The notes under the pieces are model-generated. The model was not told the origin of the DNA, did no database searches, and saw only the letters and a list, made by a program, of their open reading frames with translations. Shown one piece after another: positions 18,378-26,287 of a DNA stretch of 64,000 nt. Position 1 is the stretch's first letter. Every line of letters starts with the position of its first letter. The stretch is from Candidatus Enterococcus ferrettii (lineage in GTDB: Bacteria > Bacillota > Bacilli > Lactobacillales > Enterococcaceae). The translations under genes and the position numbers were made by a program. The stretch lies in the NCBI RefSeq assembly GCF_017377655.1, contig NZ_JAFREL010000007.1:62001-126000 (forward strand), given 5' to 3'.

Positions 18378-19744
18378 TACTTCAACTCTTGTTTAATTTC
18401 CTGATAAGCTTTTCTAGTTTTTGCGGGTGATTTATTCGTATAGTAGTAGTTTTTAGCTGCTGTCTGTATCAAAAGAATAGGATGGGAATGGTGGTCAATG
18501 AAAAGATTGGCCGCCTTTCCATCAAGTTTAAAACTCCCCATGGCATAGTGATCGGTCGCAAAGCCATTCGTTCTTAACCCCCGCTTAGGAAGCTCCTCAA
18601 CCAAATCAACTTGCTGAATCTTAGTCAAGGGAATCGCGCGTTTACTTACAAAAGGTCCCTCCAGAGTAACATTCTTGTCATTGACCGTATAAGTAAAAGG
18701 ATCAGGATGATTGTCCAATACATACAACGGAACCACAGAGATAAACAGGGCGATCAACAGAACTATACCACCAAGAGCCATCATAATTTTTGCTCCCGTT
18801 TTCGCCAAATTAACTGAAAGATTCAAGCCGATCCGATCCGGAACCATAAACCGACTGTCTTCAGGATTATAATAGACACCGTAACGCCAATAATAGTCAT
18901 CTCCTTGATAACGAAAATCACTGCTCTGATCAAGCAGAGCATCTTGTTTCCTTCTTAAAGTCAATAACCAAGCAACAGTAAAGATAACCAAAAACACTAA
19001 CATGGCAAACTCGATTGCGGTCAAAAGAATAAACTGATTTTGCCAGCTGCTCAAAGAAAGCAACGGAAAATAAATCAGTGGAGGAAAGAAAATTCCCATT
19101 CCGACCATTAAAAAGGACCAGTAGTATTTAGTTAAATTGTTGTATTGACGATTGATCTCTTGGTCGTTAGTTAAAGCTCTAACCGGCAAACGACTCACCA
19201 AATACCAGCCCCCTATCAGCGAAAATTCAATTAGAAGAACAGTTGCAATAAGCAGCAGGTTACCCATCGTCGCGTAAGCGAAATAAAACAAGAGCAAACT
19301 TAATCCTCCAGCCAGAACGAACCACGTAACAGAAACCATTTTTTCATTCTTTTCTCGCACCAGCTTGGTATTAATTTGCACCGAGGCTATTGCCAGCTGC
19401 CAGTGATTCTCTTCAATAATACGACGCATTTTGCGAATGTAGCGAATCTGCAAATAGTAACCACAGCCAATAGAAAGCATCAGCAGTAGAAAGAACAGCA
19501 GCATGAATAAGTAATCCTTCATTGGCAGTAATAGAATGGCTTCAATGACACTTAAAAAGAAAGCAATCTGAAACTGTCGTTTACGGTACTGTTTCGCTAA
19601 CGTTACAACCTGTGGATCATCTAATTTGTCTACTGGCAAAGTATTCTCAATAATCACATGATTATGCGGCTTAGCGGCCAAAGATAAGGTTAGGGCCATA
19701 ATAAAATTACAAAAAACTAGAATGCCCCACATGAATAGGTTCAT
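18377..19744 (-). CDS. multi-span membrane protein with DUF5808-like segment and C-terminal PH-like domain
   Basis: 455 residues with about nine or ten membrane spans. Around residues 285-315 it has WRYGVYYNPEDSRFMVPDR, the pattern of DUF5808 segments that recur in DUF1648-type membrane proteins. The last 110 residues form a soluble part (KNVTLEGPFVSKRAIPL onward) like bacterial PH domains. It overlaps the GntR regulator gene by four bases and is thus co-translated with it, the layout of YtrA-type regulators with a membrane transport or stress protein. Function unknown; a cell-envelope sensing or transport role is an inference. Confidence 0.8.
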   Translation of the reverse strand: MNLFMWGILVFCNFIMALTLSLAAKPHNHVIIENTLPVDKLDDPQVVTLAKQYRKRQFQIAFFLSVIEAILLLPMKDYLFMLLFFLLLMLSIGCGYYLQIRYIRKMRRIIEENHWQLAIASVQINTKLVREKNEKMVSVTWFVLAGGLSLLLFYFAYATMGNLLLIATVLLIEFSLIGGWYLVSRLPVRALTNDQEINRQYNNLTKYYWSFLMVGMGIFFPPLIYFPLLSLSSWQNQFILLTAIEFAMLVFLVIFTVAWLLTLRRKQDALLDQSSDFRYQGDDYYWRYGVYYNPEDSRFMVPDRIGLNLSVNLAKTGAKIMMALGGIVLLIALFISVVPLYVLDNHPDPFTYTVNDKNVTLEGPFVSKRAIPLTKIQQVDLVEELPKRGLRTNGFATDHYAMGSFKLDGKAANLFIDHHSHPILLIQTAAKNYYYTNKSPAKTRKAYQEIKQELK

Positions 19745-20118
19745 TTTTCTCTTCCTTTCCGAAAGCTGGTTAGTATTTCATCAATTTTCTGTTTGATTTC
19801 GGTCTCACTGGAACCTGAAAGAGCCAGTTCAGCCAATAACAGAGTGAGGGCCGCTTCTTTTTCTTCTTTTTTATCGACAGGCATTGGCGCTACTAAAGTC
19901 CCCTTACGCCGATCGGTAATTAGATAGCCTTCTTCCTTTAGCTGCTGGTAGCCTTTGGAAACTGTCATGGCGTTCATCCCCAGCTCGTCAGCTATCTGTC
20001 GCACAGTCGGCAGCTGCTCGTGGGGCTTTAAGTCACCTTTGGCAATGCCGATAATGATTTGCTTGCGCAGCTGAAGGTAAATGGGCTCATCCGAATGCGC
20101 ATCAATTTCTAAAATCAT
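19741..20118 (-). CDS. GntR family regulator, YtrA subfamily
   Basis: 125 residues from the ATG at 20118, which has AAAGGAGG upstream (a longer reading to 20172 has no such site). The GntR winged helix is complete: QLRKQIIIGIAKGDLKPHEQ and MNAMTVSKGYQQLKEEGYL. The effector part is only a short tail, as in the YtrA subfamily, whose members repress their own operon with membrane-protein genes. Its probable operator is the palindrome at 20133-20155. Confidence 0.93.
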   Translation of the reverse strand: MILEIDAHSDEPIYLQLRKQIIIGIAKGDLKPHEQLPTVRQIADELGMNAMTVSKGYQQLKEEGYLITDRRKGTLVAPMPVDKKEEKEAALTLLLAELALSGSSETEIKQKIDEILTSFRKGREK

Positions 20119-20132
20119 AGCACTCGCCTCCT

Positions 20133-20155
20133 TTGTATTATATATATTAATACAA
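20133..20155 (-). promoter_or_regulatory. palindromic operator over the gntR promoter
   Basis: TTGTATTA-N7-TAATACAA, a perfect inverted repeat just upstream of the regulator's ribosome binding site; a third half-site, TAATACAA, follows at 20158-20165. On the minus strand a TTGTAT / TATAAT pair with a 16-base spacer overlaps it. This is the expected place for autorepression. Confidence 0.7.
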
Positions 20156-20321
20156 CTAATACAAAAATGCAACTACTCGTGAATTTGTTCAAAATGGGAT
20201 AGTTTAACGAAAAATTAAAATTTTGACGTTTTTGCACCCTAAACGGTTTAATTTATCGTATAATACGTGTTACTGAAAAGTTGCGACCTTCAAATCGTAG
20301 AGTTTTCGGAATCTAGATTGA

Positions 20322-21455
<1,134 letters not shown>

Positions 21456-21521
21456 AAATTTCATTCTTTCATCGAAACGAAGCAGACAAACAGGAACTGC
21501 GAACTTTCAAAAGGATGTCTT

Positions 21522-21559
21522 GCCAGACGATCTTCAGCGGATCGTCTGGCGATTTTTTT
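21522..21559 (+). terminator. intrinsic terminator of mnmA
   Basis: GCCAGACGATC and GATCGTCTGGC form an 11-base stem with a 7-base loop, followed by a run of seven T. Confidence 0.93.
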
Positions 21560-21671
21560 ATCCTTTTACCCATAGAAAAAATTTATTGTTCATGGTTTCT
21601 CAATGTGATAAGTTTAGATGAGGAATAAATGAAAATATGCTATAATTACCATTAGAATAGGAGTGGTAAAA

Positions 21672-21938
21672 ATGGCAGAATTTGATTTGTTTGTGGTTGC
21701 TGTGTGTGGGATATGTGCTGTGATTACGGAGTACAGTGGATTGCTGTTTTATCGCGAACGGGAATTTGCTTATCTGATGCTGGGATTATGCAGCGGACTG
21801 GTATCCTATACCATTTATTCGTATCATTTTGCAGGAAATAAAGCCTTGGTTTATACATATCTCTATATCGCTTTTTGGCTGGTTAGCGGAATAGTTTTAG
21901 CAAGGAAGGCTCGACGGTCTAAGATGAAGGATGCTTAG
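21672..21938 (+). CDS. small membrane protein, paralogue 1 of a tandem pair
   Basis: 88 residues from the ATG at 21672 (AGGAG eight bases upstream favours it over the GTG at 21663). Three hydrophobic spans: residues about 5-22, 32-50 and 58-75, ending in a basic tail ARKARRSKMKDA. The start FVVAVCGICAVITEYSG is nearly repeated in the next gene (YVVLMCGICAIITGYSV), and YSYHF / YTYHF in the middle too, so the two are paralogues. An extended -10 box TGCTATAAT lies at 21638-21646. Function unknown. Confidence 0.75.
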   Translation: MAEFDLFVVAVCGICAVITEYSGLLFYREREFAYLMLGLCSGLVSYTIYSYHFAGNKALVYTYLYIAFWLVSGIVLARKARRSKMKDA

Positions 21939-22012
21939 TTGACCGTGACTGTGCAAGGATCAATTATGGTTCTTTTGATTTTGTGATAAAATGATTAAAA
22001 GGAGTGAGACCA

Positions 22013-22261
22013 GTGAGCTTAGCGAATTTATACGTAGTACTTATGTGTGGAATCTGTGCCATTATCACCGGTTATAGTGTTTTAATGATGAAGCGCGATT
22101 TTAAGCTGAGATTTGTAGGGATTGCCTGCTTAAGCGGGATGTTGTCCATGGTATTGTATACCTATCATTTTGAAGCTCAGGAGCCCTTTTTAATTTTGTG
22201 CCTTTATTATGGCTGTTGGTTGTTTAGTGCCTTCTATTTTGCCAAAAAAATGAAAGCGTAA
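22013..22261 (+). CDS. small membrane protein, paralogue 2 of a tandem pair
   Basis: 82 residues. The GTG at 22013 is preferred because AAAAGGAG ends eight bases upstream; the GTG at 22004 lies inside that site. Three hydrophobic spans and a short basic tail, like its neighbour. Shared features are the CGICAIITGYS motif, YTYHF and a last span beginning after a short polar loop. No catalytic residue is visible. The 74-base gap between the pair holds no terminator. Function unknown. Confidence 0.72.
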   Translation: MSLANLYVVLMCGICAIITGYSVLMMKRDFKLRFVGIACLSGMLSMVLYTYHFEAQEPFLILCLYYGCWLFSAFYFAKKMKA

Positions 22262-22264
22262 AAC

Positions 22265-22306
22265 AAGAGTATTGTCCTATTTGTGGACAATGCTCTTATT
22301 TTTTTT
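22265..22306. terminator. terminator between convergent genes
   Basis: AAGAGTATTGTCC pairs with GGACAATGCTCTT (one wobble pair), loop of seven, then ATTTTTTTT. Confidence 0.9.
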
Positions 22307-23545
22307 GGAGTGATAGGTTTCTATTTCGGCAATTTCTTTAGTATTGCGATGAACAGAAAGATAATTGATTAGTACTAGCAAAGAAGTGGATAAGAAAACT
22401 CCTCGGTAACCAAAAATAGAAGAAACACTCGAACCGATCATTGGGCCTACCACGTTACCAGCAGCCTGGAAGGATTGGTTGTAGCTGAAAATTCGTCCAG
22501 CTGCATTTTGTGGCGAATACTTGGTGATCAAGGTTTGAACAGCTGGCAGCAGACATGCATCAGAAATTCCAACTAAAAAGCGCAAAAACGCTAATTGCCA
22601 GACATTTTGAACAATGGCCATTGGAAGGTATACTACAATAGCAAACAACAAGCCGATGCCTAAAATTTTCTCACTGCCAATTCGATCGCCCAGCCGTCCC
22701 AAGCGAGGAGCAGCAATCAAGGTAGCAATTCCTGGAATCGAGGCGATGACGCCACTAACGAAGGTAACATTGCCGTGATTGTGCATCAATTGACGAATAT
22801 ACAAACTAATAATCGGGCTGATAGAATTATTGGAGGCTTGAATGATCATTGTAGTAAGAAACATACCTAGAATTAGATGAGGATATTTCAATTCGCGAAT
22901 CATTTGCCTAGCAGGAATCATGTCCTTCTTTTCGACCGGTGTAAATTCTTCGTGGACCAAAAACATGCTCAACAGAAAGACTAAAAAGAGAATGCCGCTG
23001 GTGATAAAGAAGGTATAACGATAGCCAAAAATAGATGCAGTCGTTCCGCCGACCAACGGGCCCAAAAGAGTCCCCGTGACGGATCCCGTTGCTAAAGTCC
23101 CTAAAACCTGTCCACTTTTCTCTCTTGGCGTTCCAGTTGCAACTAAAGCTGTAGCATTGCTGATGTAACCGGAGAAAATACCTTGCAGAAGCCGTAAGCC
23201 AATCAGCTGATAAACGTTGGTAACCAAGCCCATCAGTCCGATAACCACAGCCATACCCAAGGAAGCACGCAGCAGCATCAGCTTTCTTCCTTTTTGGTCA
23301 GCCAGCCGGCCCCACAAAGGTGAAACAATCGCAGTAACTAGGAAGGTAGAGGAAAAGGTGACACCGCTCCAAAGATTTAATTCTTGGCTGGTGTAATGAC
23401 CCAGGGTATCAATATACAGAGACATAAAAGGCATGACTAAACTAAAGCCGATTCCTGCCATAAAAGTCCCAAACCACAGCACGATTAAGTTTTTCTGCCA
23501 GGTCGGACGAGTTGGGAAAAGCTTTTTTTTAAGTTGTTCTGACAA
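22277..23545 (-). CDS. MFS multidrug-type efflux transporter
   Basis: About 422 residues. Twelve membrane spans in two halves; motif A is seen as WGRLADQKGRK after span 2 and again as LGRLGDRIGS in the second half. The N-terminal GTFMAGIGFSLVMPFMSLYI and the whole pattern resemble PmrA/MdtG-type drug exporters of Gram-positives. The TTG at 23545 is preferred as start: a good promoter puts the 5' end of the RNA near 23577 and AAGGCGGAG sits just before this TTG, while the ATG at 23569 would be almost leaderless. Substrates unknown. Confidence 0.85.
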   Translation of the reverse strand: MSEQLKKKLFPTRPTWQKNLIVLWFGTFMAGIGFSLVMPFMSLYIDTLGHYTSQELNLWSGVTFSSTFLVTAIVSPLWGRLADQKGRKLMLLRASLGMAVVIGLMGLVTNVYQLIGLRLLQGIFSGYISNATALVATGTPREKSGQVLGTLATGSVTGTLLGPLVGGTTASIFGYRYTFFITSGILFLVFLLSMFLVHEEFTPVEKKDMIPARQMIRELKYPHLILGMFLTTMIIQASNNSISPIISLYIRQLMHNHGNVTFVSGVIASIPGIATLIAAPRLGRLGDRIGSEKILGIGLLFAIVVYLPMAIVQNVWQLAFLRFLVGISDACLLPAVQTLITKYSPQNAAGRIFSYNQSFQAAGNVVGPMIGSSVSSIFGYRGVFLSTSLLVLINYLSVHRNTKEIAEIETYHSKKNKSIVHK

Positions 23546-23583
23546 AACACTCCGCCTTCTTTCATTCATACTCAAACGGTTAT

Positions 23584-23612
23584 ATTATAATCCTGAAAAA
23601 TAAAATATCAAA
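23584..23612 (-). promoter_or_regulatory. sigma-A promoter of the MFS transporter gene
   Basis: On the minus strand TTGATA (23612-23607) and TATAAT (23589-23584) are separated by 17 bases. Confidence 0.75.
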
Positions 23613-23752
23613 TACCTCAGTACTGTGATAAAGTAGAATTAAGAAAAACGCAAAGTTAATTTGCTAAACTAAAGAAAAATAATACCAGTAAACAGAACAC
23701 TTGAAAAATTTAAATTTGATGCTTATGATGACAATGGAAGGAAGGGATGGGA

Positions 23753-24124
23753 ATGTACCAAGTTATTATCATGTATGGCGACAATGAGCCATGGTGGTTT
23801 TTTGAAGATTGGAAAAAAGACATCACTGAAGAAAAACAATTTGACAGCTTTGAACAAGCAGAAGAATATTTTGAAGAGCGCTATAGCGGTCTATCTCAAG
23901 ATTTTACATATCATCAAGCGAAGAAAAATTATTTAAGTGCATTTTGGAATGATGAGGATGAGCGTTGGTGTGAAGAATGCGACGATTATCTTCAACAATA
24001 CTGGGGTTTAGCACTTTTAATGGATGATCAACCGATCTCAGTTGAAAGCAGAAAGGAAACTTATGAAACAACTAATACTAGCGGAAAAGCCAAGTGTTGC
24101 AAAAGATTTAAGCAAGGTGCTTAA
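23753..24124 (+). CDS. DUF1033 family protein
   Basis: 123 residues from the ATG at 23753, seven bases after GGAAGGG (the ATG at 23747 is too close to it). The start MYQVIIMYGDNEPWWFFEDW and the acidic, aromatic-rich middle part are typical of DUF1033, a family of small cytosolic Firmicutes proteins of unknown role. Its last 62 bases overlap the start of the topoisomerase gene in another frame, so the C-terminal tail (KCCKRFKQGA) is dictated by topB coding sequence and is probably not conserved. Confidence 0.8.
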   Translation: MYQVIIMYGDNEPWWFFEDWKKDITEEKQFDSFEQAEEYFEERYSGLSQDFTYHQAKKNYLSAFWNDEDERWCEECDDYLQQYWGLALLMDDQPISVESRKETYETTNTSGKAKCCKRFKQGA

Positions 24125-26135
24125 CGCCAATCAAAAACACAAGAATTACTTTGAAGGACCCAATGTGATTGTAACATGGGCCCTTGGTCATTTATTAAGC
24201 TTAAAAATGCCAGAAGATTTAAACAAGGAATGGCAAAGCTGGCAGATGGAAAGCCTGCCGATTATTCCTAAAAATATCGGTATTAAGCCATTGCCAAAAA
24301 CTAGAGCTCAGCTAAAAACAATTCAACAGCTGGCCAAACGCAGCGATATCTCCGAGGCGGTCATTGCGACTGATGCTGGAAGAGAAGGAGAGCTGGTGGC
24401 TCGCTGGATTTTAGAGTACGTAAAATTCAATAAACCAGTGAAGCGGCTTTGGATTTCATCCCAAACACCAAAAGCAATTAAGGATGGCTTTAGTAAATTG
24501 AAGCCAGCCAAAGAGTACGACAACCTTTATTACTCCGCGCTAGCTAGAGCGAAGGCTGACTGGCTGGTAGGATTAAATGTTACGCGGGCCTTGACGGTTA
24601 AATATGAAGACAGTTTATCTGCTGGCCGAGTTCAAACACCTACCTTGTCTCAAGTTCGTCAGCAAGAAAAGAAAATTGAAAAGTTCCGACCACAAAATTA
24701 TTTTGTGATCTCGCTGCAGGTAGAAGGACAAAAAGCAAAGCTGAATCAAAAAAATCCTTACGGCATAACCGAGCGGGAAAAAGCTGAAGCCTTAGTAAAA
24801 GAACTAAGTCAGCAAAAAGGAACGGTTACCGAAATTTCAGACAAAGAAAAAGTCGAACCGGCACCGTTGCCGTATGATTTGACGGAAATTCAGCGAGAAG
24901 CCAATGCCCGTTATCAGTTCTCAGCGAAAAAAACATTGTCTTTAGTACAAAGCTTATATGAAATTCACAAAATTGTAACGTATCCTAGAACAGATAGTAA
25001 ATATTTGACGAGTGATATGAAGGCAACGATGAAGGAACGGCTGCAGGCTGTTAGTGATTTTGCACCTGAAGTGAAGACGTACCTAAAAAATGGCGGACAG
25101 GTCAAACAACAGCGGGTCTTCCAAGACAGTAAAGTAACCGACCACCATGCGTTAATTCCGACAGAACAACGCCCGCGTTATGAAAAGCTGTCAAATGACG
25201 AGCAGCGTATCTATTCTATGATCGTTACCCGCTTTTTAGGCTTGTTTGCGGATGCTCATAAGGAAAGTCAGCAAAAAGTAACTGTTACTTTCGGCAAGGA
25301 AACCTTTACCTTCCGTCAAAGCAAAGTCTTAGTGGCTGGTTGGAAGAAATCTGAGGAAGACAAACCAGCGATTCAATGGAAGAAAGACCAGCGGATTGTT
25401 CCAGATTTTACTATTGAAAAGGCATTAACTTCGCCGCCAAAACCACTGAACGAAGGAACACTGCTGGCATTAATGGAGAAACACAGTCTAGGAACACCAG
25501 CAACCCGAGCAGAAATCATCGAGAAGCTGATCAAGTCAGAATTGATGGAACGTACACCAAGCGGTTTGCAGGTCTCACCAAAGGGCAAACAATTGTTAGA
25601 GCTGGTAAATCCATCATTAGTAACACCTGAATTGACTGAAAAATGGGAAAGACAGCTGGAAGCAATTGCTAAAGGCAGCTATTCCAGCAAGCAGTTCTTA
25701 AAAGAAATCGAAGATGACACGAAGAAGCTGGTTCAAGAAGTCAAACAAAGTGAACAGAAGTACCAAGACTTCTCAATTACCCAAAAGAAATGTCCTGAGT
25801 GCGGCTCTCTGTTGAGAGAGAAAAATACTCGCGATGGCAAGATTTACATTTGTACCAATGCAGAATGCAACTATCGCCGCCGCAAAGAACCAAAAGTTTC
25901 CAACCATCGTTGTCCGCAATGCCACCGTAAAATGGAGATCATTGATGGCAAGAAAGGCTCATACTTCCGCTGCAAGTATGACGGGACCACTGAAAAGATG
26001 CTGGATAAAAAAGAACGCAGCAAGAAGATGACAAAACATGAGGAACGCCGTCTTCTGAAGCAGGTGAATCAAGAAGCTGAGCCACAAGAAAGTGCTTTGG
26101 CGCAGGCCTTGAAGGCAGCTATGGAACAAAAATAA
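24063..26135 (+). CDS. topB: DNA topoisomerase III (type IA)
   Basis: 690 residues from the ATG at 24063, preceded by GAAAGGAAA. Toprim domain at the N-terminus (LAEKPSVAKDLSKVL; ATDAGREGEL about 101-110), active-site Tyr307 in TYPRTDSKYL, and a C-terminal zinc-ribbon region from about residue 577 with CPEC, CTNAEC and CPQC pairs. It relaxes and decatenates single-stranded-containing DNA during replication and recombination. The gene overlaps DUF1033 by 62 bases, which suggests translational coupling. A terminator follows. Confidence 0.96.
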   Translation: MKQLILAEKPSVAKDLSKVLNANQKHKNYFEGPNVIVTWALGHLLSLKMPEDLNKEWQSWQMESLPIIPKNIGIKPLPKTRAQLKTIQQLAKRSDISEAVIATDAGREGELVARWILEYVKFNKPVKRLWISSQTPKAIKDGFSKLKPAKEYDNLYYSALARAKADWLVGLNVTRALTVKYEDSLSAGRVQTPTLSQVRQQEKKIEKFRPQNYFVISLQVEGQKAKLNQKNPYGITEREKAEALVKELSQQKGTVTEISDKEKVEPAPLPYDLTEIQREANARYQFSAKKTLSLVQSLYEIHKIVTYPRTDSKYLTSDMKATMKERLQAVSDFAPEVKTYLKNGGQVKQQRVFQDSKVTDHHALIPTEQRPRYEKLSNDEQRIYSMIVTRFLGLFADAHKESQQKVTVTFGKETFTFRQSKVLVAGWKKSEEDKPAIQWKKDQRIVPDFTIEKALTSPPKPLNEGTLLALMEKHSLGTPATRAEIIEKLIKSELMERTPSGLQVSPKGKQLLELVNPSLVTPELTEKWERQLEAIAKGSYSSKQFLKEIEDDTKKLVQEVKQSEQKYQDFSITQKKCPECGSLLREKNTRDGKIYICTNAECNYRRRKEPKVSNHRCPQCHRKMEIIDGKKGSYFRCKYDGTTEKMLDKKERSKKMTKHEERRLLKQVNQEAEPQESALAQALKAAMEQK

Positions 26136-26144
26136 TCAAGAGCG

Positions 26145-26172
26145 GAGCAGACAGAGATGTTTGCTCTTTTTT
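26145..26172 (+). terminator. intrinsic terminator of topB
   Basis: GAGCAGACA pairs with TGTTTGCTC around a GAGA loop, followed by six T. Confidence 0.88.
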
Positions 26173-26186
26173 ATTTTAAAATAATT

Positions 26187-26202
26187 TTGTAATCGATTTC
26201 TA
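26187..26202 (+). promoter_or_regulatory. candidate catabolite-responsive element (cre)
   Basis: TTGTAATCGATTTCTA fits every fixed position of WTGNAANCGNWNNCWW. It lies about 40 bases before a TATAAT at 26242-26247 that serves the sigma-54 activator gene. CcpA control is an inference. Confidence 0.5.
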
Positions 26203-26287
26203 TATTTCAGTCAACCTCTGGTTATTTCACTAAAAAAGCGGTATAATAGGCATTGGTTTATACCACTTCTTTCTAGGAGGTGCTCGA

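Noticed and set aside
22004..22012. Earlier GTG start for the second small membrane protein
   Set aside because: The codon lies within the AAAAGGAG ribosome binding site region; the GTG at 22013 has correct spacing.
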